From contig JBFMFE010000163.1 in the NCBI GenBank assembly GCA_040752295.1, forward strand, positions 1-28,078: a DNA stretch of 28,078 nucleotides, in the 5' to 3' direction. This DNA is from JBFMFE01 sp040752295 (GTDB lineage: Bacteria > UBP15 > UBA6099 > JBFMBQ01). Shown one piece after another: positions 8,696 through 16,097 of this stretch (positions within the stretch are counted from its first letter, which is position 1; the number at the start of each line of letters is the position of its first letter). Both the position numbers and the translations under genes were made by a program. A model generated the notes under the pieces. The model was not told the origin of the DNA. It worked only from the letters and a program-made list of their open reading frames with translations, and did no database searches.

Positions 8696-8977
8696 GGCCG
8701 GTCCGTTCCTTTTCAGCTTTCAGTGCGCGCCCGGCGGTTCCGGCGGCGTCCGCCGCTGCCTGCGCCCGCGCCCGCTCACTTGATGTAATAACATTTTACC
8801 GATCGGATGCGGCAGGAATGAAATGATCGAAAAAGTCGAATGATGAATCCGAAATTTCCAATCTGAAATTTCGCCCGCCTGTGCCGATCACGGCAGACAG
8901 GAGCGAAATATCTGCTTCTACATTGGACATTCATCATTCTACGTTCTACATTCATCTTTAATCCAGACTTCCGTTCG
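8696..8977. repeat. repeat-filled spacer between rbfA and the YlxP gene
   Basis: This spacer carries a CCTGTCTG-type hairpin in minus orientation (8874-8901, flanked by TTTCGC and GCGAAA). It also carries a block of the AT-rich TTCTACATTGGACATTCATCATTC family (about 8911-8953). Smaller repeats of gaaattt/aaatttc lie at 8851-8871. No coding frame is credible. Confidence 0.75.
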
Positions 8978-8989
8978 GTAAATAATTAC
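8978..8989. repeat. GTAA-N4-TTAC palindrome overlapping the YlxP stop codon
   Basis: GTAAATAATTAC, preceded by TTCG, recurs as TCGGTAAATAGTTAC at 26800-26814 and, inverted, as GTAACTGTTTAC at 26639-26650. In all three places it borders the AT-rich TTCTACATT repeat family, so it is probably the edge of that element. Here the TAA stop of the YlxP gene (8986-8988) lies inside it. Confidence 0.55.
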
Positions 8990-9270
8990 TCGACGTACTC
9001 GATCGTCCTGTCCATGGTCTCGCAGTCTTTCTGCCTGTCTATGAGCTGAAGCACCCCGCGCATCTCCTCCTCGAGGATTTCGCGCGAGGCGCTTATCCCG
9101 GCGACCCCGATGACCGCCCGCCGGTGGAGGTCCTGATGGTCCATTTCCACAACGGAAAGGTTGTATCTGTTCCTGATCATCGCCTTCAGACGCTGAACGA
9201 TACGCCTTTTTCCTTTGAGGCTGTTCACCCCGGGAAGGTGCAGGTCTATGCGCATCACTCCGACGGGCAC
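8986..9270 (-). CDS. DUF503 / YlxP-like protein
   Basis: The product is 94 residues, the normal size. MPVGVMRIDLHLPGVNSLKGKRRIVQRLKAMIRNRYNLSVVEMD matches the DUF503 pattern (hydrophobic strand, then SLKxKRR). The family occurs between infB and rbfA in many bacteria and is linked to 30S assembly or translation by context; a role as an rbfA-like factor has been suggested for YlxP. The start is a GTG at 9270, with GAGG 8 nt upstream, matching the family N-terminus. The stop codon lies in a repeat palindrome. Confidence 0.9.
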   Translation of the reverse strand: MPVGVMRIDLHLPGVNSLKGKRRIVQRLKAMIRNRYNLSVVEMDHQDLHRRAVIGVAGISASREILEEEMRGVLQLIDRQKDCETMDRTIEYVE

Positions 9271-9343
9271 CGCTGAATCCTCGTCAGAAATCCATCTTCT
9301 CTTTCCCGGAAACCGGCTGTTTCATCCCCGATTATTCATGCTC

Positions 9344-9424
9344 CCTGTACTGCTAACTCTTCGTTTCTTGCGAAGAACATTTCAAAACGCCTTTCCAAAT
9401 CTCCGTTTTTTTGTTTTTCGTGCC
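9344..9424. repeat. dispersed element also found in the FecR gene 5' end
   Basis: The segment ctgtactgctaac...cgtttcttgcgaagaac...tttttgtttttc resembles 17541-17606, which has ctgtgctgctaac...cgtttcttcg...cgaagaatt...tttttgtttttc. Both contain a TTCTT...AAGAA stem. The copy here abuts the tandem repeats that follow. Confidence 0.5.
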
Positions 9425-10010
9425 CCTGCCCGTGCCCCTGCCCGTGCCCGTCATTTTTTTGTTTTTCTCACTTCGATATTCTACATTGGACATTCATCAT
9501 TCACTGTTCGACCTGCCTGCCGTCAGGGGCGGCATTCGATATTCGTTTCTATCAACACCCGTGCCCGTGCCCCTGCCCGTCTTTTTTGTTCTTCTCACTT
9601 CGATATTCTACATTGGACATTCATCATTCACTGTTCGACCTGCCTGCCGTCAGGCACGGCATTCGATATTCGTTTCTATCAACACCCGTGCCCGTGCCCC
9701 TGCCCGTGCCCCTGCCCGTCTTTTTTGTTCTTCTCACTTCGATATTCTACATTGGACATTCTACATCCCTCCTTTAATGCTTCNNNNNNNNNNNNNNNNN
9801 NNNNNNNNNNNNNNNNNNNNNNNNNNNNNNNNNNNNNNNNNNNNNNNNNNNNNNNNNNNNNNNNNNNNNNNNNNNNNNNNNNNCGGCATTCGATATTCGT
9901 TTCTATCAACACCCGTGCCCGTGCCCCTGCCCGTGCCCCTGCCCGTCTTTTTTGTTCTTCTCACTTCGATATTCTACATTGGACATTCTACATCCCTCCT
10001 TTAATGCTTC
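9421..10010. repeat. tandem array of a 127-139 bp unit (TTCTACATT family) containing a scaffold gap
   Basis: Units begin at TTCTCACTTCGATATTC, at 9465, 9592, 9731 and 9958. Each has the AT-rich TTCTACATTGGACATTC block. Units 1 and 2 continue into gacctgcctgccgtcagg, ggcattcgatattcgtttctatcaacaccc and a CCCGTG/CCCCTG hexamer run of varying length. The size change between 127 and 139 bp comes from one extra 12-nt CCCGTGCCCCTG step. The long frames across this stretch are only translations of the repeats. With its flanks it fills the 820-bp space between infB and the YlxP gene. Confidence 0.85.
9784..9883. other. 100-N scaffold gap, probably spurious
   Basis: There are exactly 100 Ns. The 127 bases before the gap (9657-9783) are identical to the 127 bases after it (9884-10010), which is what two overlapping contig ends look like. 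The true sequence may therefore lack both the gap and one copy. Confidence 0.9.
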
Positions 10011-10093
10011 ACCTGGCTAAACAGATTTTCGCCCGGAATTTCGGGGACATGACCGGAATTCGTCGTGTAATTCCGGATCGTGTCCACGGAAGT

Positions 10094-12337
10094 TTACTCC
10101 AGCGACTCCCGCCTCTTCTCCACGACGGAGAAGACCTTGATCTGATCCTTTTCCTCGAAGTCGCCGGTCCCTTCAATCGTCATCCCGCATTCAAAACCCG
10201 ACTTGACGGACCTGACGGAATCCTTGAAGCGCTTCAGTGTTTTTATCTTCCCCTCGTGGATGAGCCTCCCGTCGCGGTACACGCGCGCGGTGTCTCCCAC
10301 CGAGACCTCCCCTTCGGCGACCATGCAACCCGCGATCGTCCCCGCCCTCGCGGACACGAACGTCTTGAGCACCTCGGCGGTGCCGGCGTGCTGTTCAACG
10401 TACTCGGGCGCAAGCATCCCCACCAGCGCCTGTTTCACGTCCTCGGTCAGCTTGTAGATGACCTCGTAGTTCCGAACCTCCACCTTCTCCTCCGCCGCCA
10501 TCGCCGCGGCGGTGGGGTTGGTGTGAACGTTGAAACCTAAAATGACGGCGTTGGATGCCGATGCCAGCATGACGTCCGTCTCCTTGATCTCACCGACGGC
10601 AGCCCTTATCACGTTCACACGCACCTCCTCGTGCTTGATGCCCTCCAGCGACTGCCTGATCGCCTCCACCGAGCCTTGAACGTCCGCCTTGAGCACGACC
10701 TTGAGTTCCTTCACCTTCCCGTCGCGGATTTTCTGGAAGATTTCCTGCAGCGTCACCCTCCCGGCGTATCGCATCTTCTCTTCGCGATCTTTCAACTGGC
10801 GCCTCTGCACGATCTCTCGCGCCTTCTTTTCGTCCTCCACGACGAAAAGCCGGTCGCCTGCCTGCGGCACAGCGTCCAGTCCGTAGATTTTCACCGGCGC
10901 GGAAGGACCCGCCATGGGGACCCTCTCCCCGAGATCGTTCTCCATCGCGCGGATTTTCCCGCACGTAAGCCCCACCACCACCACGTCTCCCGTGTACAGC
11001 GTCCCGTTCTGAACGAGGACGGTCGCCACGGGTCCCTTTCCCTTGTCCAGCTGCGCCTCGACGATGCTGCCGGTGGACTTGCGTTTCGGGTTCGCCTTCA
11101 GCTCCTGTATGTCGGTCGCGAGAAAGACCATGTCCAGCAGGTTGTTTATGTTTGTGCCGAACTTCGCTGAAATGTCCACGAAGATGGTGTCCCCTCCCCA
11201 TTCTTCCGGAACGAGGGCGTGCTCGGCGAGCTGCCGCCGGGCTTTCTCCGGGTTCGACTGGGGCTTGTCAATCTTGTTGACCGCCACCAGTATGGGCACG
11301 CCCGCCGCGCGCGCGTGGTCTATTGCCTCCAGCGTCTGGGGCATCACACCGTCGTCAGCGGCGACCACCAGCACGGCGAGGTCCGTCACCTTCGCGCCGC
11401 GCGCGCGCATCGCCGTGAACGACTCGTGCCCCGGCGTGTCCAGAAACGTGATCTTTCGACCCACGTGGTCTATCTGGTACGCGCCGATGTGCTGCGTTAT
11501 ACCCCCCGATTCCGTCGCCGTGACGTTCGTGTGCCGGATCGTGTCGAGCAGCTTCGTCTTCCCGTGATCCACGTGACCCATGATCGTCACCACCGGCGGG
11601 CGCTGCTCAAGGTCTTCCGCCCTGTCCTCGACCTCCTCCGCCTGGGGTTCTTCTTCCTTCCTCACTTCCACCTGGAACCCGAAGCGCTCGGCGAGGAGCG
11701 TGATCACGTCCTCGTCGAGACTCTGGTTTATCGTCGCCATCAGCCCGAGTTCCCTTATCAGGTACATTATGATGTCGGCGGACTTTATTCCCGTTTCCCT
11801 CGAGACTTCCTTGATCGTCAGGCTTCCCGAAAATCTCAACGGTCTTGCTGGTTCCCTCTGGGGAGGTTCCTCGGCTTTCACGCCGCCGCGGGCGCCCCTG
11901 TCGGCGTAGCCCTTCTTACCGGATTTTTTTCTCACAAAGGTGGTCTTCGTTCCGCGCCGCTGCCGTTCCATCTCCCTCCTGCGAATCGCCTCGAGGCGCT
12001 TCGCGGGACTGGTGTAGATGTCTTCCAGGGCTTCGCCCGCCGCGCCTGCGGGCGCCTCTTCGTCCTCCTTCGTCTCCTCCGCTGCCTCGGGCGCGGCCTT
12101 TCCCACGGGACGCGCCGGCGCCGACGCCACCGCCTTCACGCGCTCCTTCTTCTCTCCCGTTTCCTTCTGCCTCGCAAGCTCGTCCGTTATGAGCCGCTTC
12201 ACTTTTGAGATGTCGGCGTCGTCAACCACGCTGAAATTGCTCTTCGCTTCCACCCCCGCCCTGTGCAGGAGCGCGAGCATGTCCCTTGCGGAAATTCGCA
12301 GTTCCTTTGCGGCTTCGTGAACCCTTTTCTTCGTCAT
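10094..12337 (-). CDS. infB: translation initiation factor IF-2
   Basis: The product is 747 residues. The IF2_N helix-type start is MTKKRVHEAAKELRISARDML, followed by a charged linker (about 55-165) and a second IF2_N-like module (about 168-225). The GTPase domain has G1 GHVDHGKT (254-261), G3 DTPGHE (300-305) and G4 NKID (354-357). The C-terminal half carries the beta-barrel and fMet-tRNA-binding domains (ADVQGSVEAIRQSLE, AAVGEIKETDVMLASASNAVILGFNV). IF-2 delivers initiator tRNA to the 30S subunit and promotes subunit joining. The gene follows nusA by 200 bp, without the YlxR (DUF448) or L7Ae-like genes often placed between them. Only a weak purine stretch precedes the ATG. Confidence 0.98.
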   Translation of the reverse strand: MTKKRVHEAAKELRISARDMLALLHRAGVEAKSNFSVVDDADISKVKRLITDELARQKETGEKKERVKAVASAPARPVGKAAPEAAEETKEDEEAPAGAAGEALEDIYTSPAKRLEAIRRREMERQRRGTKTTFVRKKSGKKGYADRGARGGVKAEEPPQREPARPLRFSGSLTIKEVSRETGIKSADIIMYLIRELGLMATINQSLDEDVITLLAERFGFQVEVRKEEEPQAEEVEDRAEDLEQRPPVVTIMGHVDHGKTKLLDTIRHTNVTATESGGITQHIGAYQIDHVGRKITFLDTPGHESFTAMRARGAKVTDLAVLVVAADDGVMPQTLEAIDHARAAGVPILVAVNKIDKPQSNPEKARRQLAEHALVPEEWGGDTIFVDISAKFGTNINNLLDMVFLATDIQELKANPKRKSTGSIVEAQLDKGKGPVATVLVQNGTLYTGDVVVVGLTCGKIRAMENDLGERVPMAGPSAPVKIYGLDAVPQAGDRLFVVEDEKKAREIVQRRQLKDREEKMRYAGRVTLQEIFQKIRDGKVKELKVVLKADVQGSVEAIRQSLEGIKHEEVRVNVIRAAVGEIKETDVMLASASNAVILGFNVHTNPTAAAMAAEEKVEVRNYEVIYKLTEDVKQALVGMLAPEYVEQHAGTAEVLKTFVSARAGTIAGCMVAEGEVSVGDTARVYRDGRLIHEGKIKTLKRFKDSVRSVKSGFECGMTIEGTGDFEEKDQIKVFSVVEKRRESLE

Positions 12338-12510
12338 ATCCCGTCTTGCCCCGTAATGCGGCGCTTCGGGTTGAGATGAGCGCCGCCGCCCCGGCGCGCG
12401 TCAGCCGATCCCCTTATCCCGTCTTCTGTCCCTCCAGTTTCTCATCGCGCCGGGCGTCCTTTCGTGTTTCCCTTTATGCCGTCCGCTTTCCACCGCCCGC
12501 CCCTTCCAGC

Positions 12511-12545
12511 TTATCCTTAATCCTTAATCCCGAATCTTTAATCCT
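12511..12545. repeat. GGATTAA micro-repeat at the nusA stop codon
   Basis: On the minus strand, about four units of (G)GATTAAG/GGATTAA follow one another. The first contains the TAA stop codon of nusA (12538-12540). The rest of the 200-bp nusA-infB spacer is GC-rich and shows nothing else recognisable. Confidence 0.6.
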
Positions 12546-13872
12546 GTTTGCCTTCCTCGGCGGATTCAGGCGCCGCCGCCGCGTCGAGTGTGTCCGCCGC
12601 CGGCTCGGTCTCCTCAGGTCTGAGGGCAAGCCCCAGTTCCTTGAGCCTCGTCGTGATGTCCTCCATGGACTTCGCGCCGACTCCGGGCAGCGCCTCTAAT
12701 TCGGTGTGCGTCTTCTGAACGAGGTCGTTGACGGTCTTCACCTCGTTTTCGTCGAGGAGGTTGGCGATCCGCGTCGGAAGTCCCAGGGCGGAAACGTGCT
12801 CCTCGAGCAGTTTCGCGGTCCGCAGCTCCCTCTCGAGCCTCTCCTTCTCCTCCTCGCTCAGTATGTCAATCTTCCACGTCGTCAGCTTGTTCGCCAGCCG
12901 CGCGTTCTGTCCCGCCTTGCCGATCGCCAGCGAGAGCTGCGTGTCGGGAACGATGATCTCCGCGCTGTGGTCCTCCTCGAATATCTCGACCGAGATCACC
13001 TGCGCGGGGCTGAGAGCGGAGGCTATGTACTGCGCCGGATTGTCGCTGTATGGTATGATGTCTATCTTCTCCCCCGACAGTTCGTTGACGACGTTCTTGA
13101 CGCGCTGCCCCCTGTGTCCGACGCACGCGCCGACCGGGTCAACCTTCTCCTGCGTCGAAATGACCGCCATCTTCGTCCTGTAGCCGGCTTCACGGACCAG
13201 ATTCTTGATCTGAACGATGTGCTGCGCGACCTCGGGAACCTCGAGCGCGAAAAGCCCGCGGACGAAATCGGTGCTCGCCCTCGATACGATTATCTCCGAA
13301 TCCTTCGCACCCTGCTTTATTTCGCTGATGAACACCCGCAGGCGCTTTCCCAGAAGGTACTTCTCATGGGGTATTGTTTCGGACGTCGGCATGAACGCGT
13401 CTATCTTGCCCAGGTTCACCATCACGCCCTGATTGTTGACCCGCGCCACCGTCCCGGTCACGATCTCGCCCACCCTCCCGGAGAACCGCTCAAGGTGTAT
13501 GTTCCGCTCCAGTTCGCGTATCCGCTGTGTGACGTACTGCTTGACCGCCTGTATCCCTATGCGCCGGAAGCTGCTGAGCGGCACTTCCTCTTCGACAAGC
13601 TCCCCGATTTCAATATCCGGATTGATACTCGCGGCGTCCTCGAGCGAGACCTCCAGCGAGGGATTCTCGACATCCCTCACGACCTCCCTCACGCGGAACA
13701 CCCCTATGATGCCTTCCTCGGGTTCGAACTCGACACGGATTGACTGAAGCCCCTGAGATTCCGCCTGGAACGCCCTCGCGATCGCGTCCTCCACGATGGT
13801 GCGTATCTCCTCCATCGAAATCTCACGCTCGCGCTCGATTTGTTTGAGCGACATCAGAAAGTCTGTTTTCAC
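12538..13872 (-). CDS. nusA: transcription termination/antitermination factor NusA
   Basis: NusA binds RNA polymerase and controls pausing, termination and antitermination. The product is 444 residues: an N-terminal RNAP-binding domain (MKTDFLMSLKQIEREREISMEEI), an S1 domain (about 132-200, GRVGEIVTGTVARVNNQGVMVNLG), and two KH domains (about 205-345, DPVGACVGHRGQRVKNVVNEL and LAIGKAGQNARLA). A C-terminal helix-hairpin-helix segment follows (about 360-425, LLDENEVKTVNDLVQKTHTELEALPGVGAKSMEDI). The start is a GTG at 13872 with GAGGA about 5 nt upstream, and it fits the family N-terminus better than the ATG at 13854. It is the first gene of the cluster, since no rimP precedes it, and it has its own promoter at 13967-13995. 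Confidence 0.97.
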   Translation of the reverse strand: MKTDFLMSLKQIEREREISMEEIRTIVEDAIARAFQAESQGLQSIRVEFEPEEGIIGVFRVREVVRDVENPSLEVSLEDAASINPDIEIGELVEEEVPLSSFRRIGIQAVKQYVTQRIRELERNIHLERFSGRVGEIVTGTVARVNNQGVMVNLGKIDAFMPTSETIPHEKYLLGKRLRVFISEIKQGAKDSEIIVSRASTDFVRGLFALEVPEVAQHIVQIKNLVREAGYRTKMAVISTQEKVDPVGACVGHRGQRVKNVVNELSGEKIDIIPYSDNPAQYIASALSPAQVISVEIFEEDHSAEIIVPDTQLSLAIGKAGQNARLANKLTTWKIDILSEEEKERLERELRTAKLLEEHVSALGLPTRIANLLDENEVKTVNDLVQKTHTELEALPGVGAKSMEDITTRLKELGLALRPEETEPAADTLDAAAAPESAEEGKQD

Positions 13873-13966
13873 CGTTCCTCACCTGTCCCGTAAATAATAC
13901 AAAAAAATTCCCTTCTCCCCTTCCCGGAGGCGTTTCACCACCCACGGGAATCTCCACCCCGTTGTG

Positions 13967-13995
13967 ATTATACATCCCGGTCCGAGGGTTTTCAA
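13967..13995 (-). promoter_or_regulatory. sigma70-type promoter of the nusA cluster
   Basis: On the minus strand, TTGAAA (13995-13990) is separated by exactly 17 bp from TATAAT (13972-13967). An AT-rich stretch (TTTAAAAATAA) directly upstream could be an UP element. The predicted start near 13960 leaves a leader of about 88 nt before the GTG of nusA. That leader contains a weak CTCC/GGAG stem and then seven Ts (about 13904-13910), which might allow attenuation. This is the best promoter match in the window. Confidence 0.75.
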
Positions 13996-14012
13996 TCCCT
14001 TATTTTTAAAGT

Positions 14013-14036
14013 GTGCTTTCGCACATTCTTCGTCAC
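14013..14036. other. small hairpin upstream of the nusA promoter
   Basis: TGTGC-TTTC-GCACA is a 5-bp stem with a 4-nt loop and lies between the nusA promoter and the hairpin cluster. Its role is unknown, and it is too weak to call a terminator. Confidence 0.3.
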
Positions 14037-14040
14037 GATG

Positions 14041-14690
14041 GATTGCGGCGTCAGCCGCCTGCCTGCCCTGTCTGTGCCTGCCTGGCCGGGGCAGACAGGT
14101 GCGGGAGATGCCCACCCGCACAGGCAGGCGGCAGGCAGGCCTTGGACTGCGGCGAGTCATCGCCGCCTTCACTCCCGCGCGGAGCGCGGGAAACAAGGCG
14201 GTGTTTGCACTCCAGCCCGCTCCCCGGGGACTTGGGGGACCTCGTCCCGCCGAAAGACATCTGCCTCAAGGCAGATTCGGCCCTTCTCGCGGGCCTGCCT
14301 GCCGCGCCTGCCTGTGCCGAGCACGGCAGACAGGCCGGCGGCGCAGGCACGGCGCTCGCAGACATGCGCTCCTTCTTCGTCGCACGCTCGCCCGCACTCC
14401 AGGGCGCTTCGCGCATCTTTCAGCTTTGGACTGCGGCGCTTCAGCGCCGCTTTCAATGCCGGCGATTAATCGCCGGCAAAGGCAAAGCGGTGATAAATCA
14501 CCGCCTGTCTGCGTGCGTTCACGCACAGGCAGGCACTCCAGGGCGCTTCGCGTATATTGATTTTCGCATGATCTGTCTGCCTACAGGCAGGTCGGATTTG
14601 CACCTGTCTGCCTACAGGCAGGTCGAACACACATAAAATTCATCTGCCTTTAAATCTTCCTCCCTGCCTGTGCCGGGCACGGCAGACAGG
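14041..14690. repeat. dense cluster of GC-rich hairpin repeats (nusA / SCP-2 intergenic region)
   Basis: About ten different perfect or near-perfect stems follow one another. They include GCGGC-GTCA-GCCGC (14044-14057), GCGGCGA-GTCA-TCGCCGC (14149-14166), CCCGCGC-GGA-GCGCGGG (14174-14190), ATCTGCCT-CA-AGGCAGAT (14259-14276) and GCGGCGCT-TC-AGCGCCGC (14433-14450). A 20-nt palindrome lies at 14458-14477, and GCGGTGAT-AA-ATCACCGC at 14487-14504. Interspersed are CCTGTCTG/CAGGCAGG hairpins at 14077-14099, 14307-14334, 14504-14533, 14573-14590, 14603-14622 and 14663-14690. GGACTGCGGCG and GCACTCCAGGGCGCTTCGCG each occur twice. Frames of 90-200 codons here are repeat translations, not genes. Confidence 0.85.
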
Positions 14691-14842
14691 CGTGAAGCGG
14701 GAACCGAAAAGTGCGAAAGTTATCTAACGGGACACCGTACTTTTTTTCTCATCCGCACGCAAATCGCCGCCCCGGGGGCTTCGATTTGTGTTAAGATTCT
14801 CGACGACCGCGGACCTCGACGCGAGCTGAGGTGTTCGACGCA

Positions 14843-15250
14843 ATGGAAAAATGCCTGTTCCTCTCGGACGAGTGGGTCTGCCGATCCATGCCCGCCATCA
14901 ACTCCAACGAAAAATACCGCAGGGCGGCAAGGCATCTGACGGACAGCGTTTCGTTCAGGGTGATCGGAAAACACCCCGCCGCCGGCGATGACCCGGAAAC
15001 CTTCTTCTTCCTCGATCTGAAAAACGGCGAGTGCGTCGAGGCCTCGAAGGCGAAACGCGACGCCGACTACCGCCTCACGGCGAAGTTCCAGGTGTGGAAG
15101 GACGTTATGCTCGGCAGAACCGACGTCATCCGCGCCATCGTGAAGGGACAAATCAGCATGAGGGGGAACATGCTGAGGCTGATGCGCAACGCGAAGGCGG
15201 TTTACCTCCTCGTCGGCTGCTTTCAGTCCATCCCCACGAGGTTCGAGTAG
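14843..15250 (+). CDS. SCP-2 sterol-transfer-like small lipid-binding protein
   Basis: The product is 135 residues from the ATG at 14843, chosen because GAGGTG lies 9 nt upstream. A GTG at 14831 would add four residues. The C-terminal half, DYRLTAKFQVWKDVMLGRTDVIRAIVKGQISMRGNMLRLMRNAKAVYLLVGCF, follows the SCP2 fold pattern: a strand, W-x-D, a helix, then the G-x-I-x-x-x-G-N/D-x-x-x-L motif. Bacterial relatives bind hydrophobic ligands and are often of unknown role. The ligand cannot be told from sequence. The gene precedes the HEAT-repeat gene by 109 bp, possibly in one transcript. Confidence 0.75.
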   Translation: MEKCLFLSDEWVCRSMPAINSNEKYRRAARHLTDSVSFRVIGKHPAAGDDPETFFFLDLKNGECVEASKAKRDADYRLTAKFQVWKDVMLGRTDVIRAIVKGQISMRGNMLRLMRNAKAVYLLVGCFQSIPTRFE

Positions 15251-15257
15251 CCGGCGC

Positions 15258-15273
15258 GTCTCCCGCGGGAGAC
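15258..15273. terminator. perfect 16-nt palindrome after the SCP-2-like gene
   Basis: GTCTCCCGCGGGAGAC lies 8 nt after the stop codon. There is no T-tract after it, so termination is only a possibility. Confidence 0.3.
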
Positions 15274-15359
15274 CGGACGTGGGGTCAACACCGTCCATAT
15301 CGCGAAACGCGGAAGAAATCGCCGCCGGCTGCCGACCGCACACGCAATAAAGCGGAACG

Positions 15360-16028
15360 ATGGAAAAAAACCTCGAAAACGGCGCAGCCACGGGACCCGG
15401 CGGCGCCCGGGGCGGCGATCACGCCCGGCGCCTGCTCCACCGCCTCCGCGACCCCGAACGTTGCTGGGCGGCGGCGGTGGAGCTGGAACGCCGAAGGCTT
15501 AAATCCGCCGCGCCGGGGTTACTCGAACTATTGTATGACCCCATGCCGCCGCACACGGCGCGCTGCGTGGTGTGGCTCGCGGGCGCACTCGGCGTCGCAA
15601 AGGCGGCGGAACGCCTGATCACGATTCTCCGCGACGCCGGCGAAGACGTCGAGACCCGCCGGGGCGCCGCCTTCTCGCTGGGAAAACTCAAAAACGACGC
15701 CGCCGTCCCCGCCCTCACCGAATCGCTGCGCGAAAGTGAACTCAGGTGGAACGCCGCTCAGGCGCTCGGTCGCTTCCCCGACCGCGTCGTCGCTAACGTG
15801 CTCATGAACTCCCTTCGCGACCCCGACGCCGGCGTCCGCGAGGGCGCCGCCTGGGCGCTCGCCGAACTGTCCTCGCAGCGCACCCTCGGCGCGCTCGAAG
15901 CGGCGATGAACGACGACGACCCCGCCGTGAGACGCGGCGCCGCATGGGCGATCAGGCGCATCGAAAAAAAACGCCTCTACGCCAGATACAGGCATCTCTT
16001 CACTTCACACAAAACGCTCTCCCGGTGA
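15360..16028 (+). CDS. HEAT-repeat (PBS-lyase-like) protein
   Basis: The product is 222 residues and has no signal peptide. About five helical HEAT units of roughly 31 residues cover residues 30-205. They are recognisable by LRDAGEDVETRRGAAFSLGKLKNDAAVPAL, LRESELRWNAAQALGRF, LRDPDAGVREGAAWALAEL and MNDDDPAVRRGAAWAIRRI. Such repeats mediate protein-protein contacts and carry no enzyme activity of their own. The partner is unknown. The gene ends 70 bp from the convergent FecR gene, with a hairpin between them. Confidence 0.85.
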   Translation: MEKNLENGAATGPGGARGGDHARRLLHRLRDPERCWAAAVELERRRLKSAAPGLLELLYDPMPPHTARCVVWLAGALGVAKAAERLITILRDAGEDVETRRGAAFSLGKLKNDAAVPALTESLRESELRWNAAQALGRFPDRVVANVLMNSLRDPDAGVREGAAWALAELSSQRTLGALEAAMNDDDPAVRRGAAWAIRRIEKKRLYARYRHLFTSHKTLSR

Positions 16029-16067
16029 AAAAAACCGCGGGCGCACGCCCCCGGACGATTGCTCATT

Positions 16068-16095
16068 CTCTATGAGGTCATTTGACCCCATAGAG
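16068..16095. terminator. hairpin between convergent genes, likely bidirectional terminator
   Basis: CTCTATG-A-GGTCA-TT-TGACC-C-CATAGAG folds as a 28-nt stem with 12 bp and one A/C mismatch. It begins 2 nt after the stop of the minus-strand FecR gene and 39 nt after the HEAT gene. Neither side has a classical U-run, but the position between two converging transcripts fits termination. Confidence 0.6.
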
Positions 16096-16097
16096 GA

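Noticed and set aside
9215..10540. 441-codon frame crossing the N gap
   Set aside because: It consists of repeat translations (RYSTLDI and similar) plus Ns and the antisense of infB.
14011..14636. Frames of 90-200 codons in all phases between nusA and the SCP-2-like gene
   Set aside because: All are made of hairpin repeats and no family signal exists.
14792..14797. TAAGAT as a -10 box for the SCP-2-like gene
   Set aside because: No -35 match at the proper distance, and single -10-like hexamers occur often by chance.
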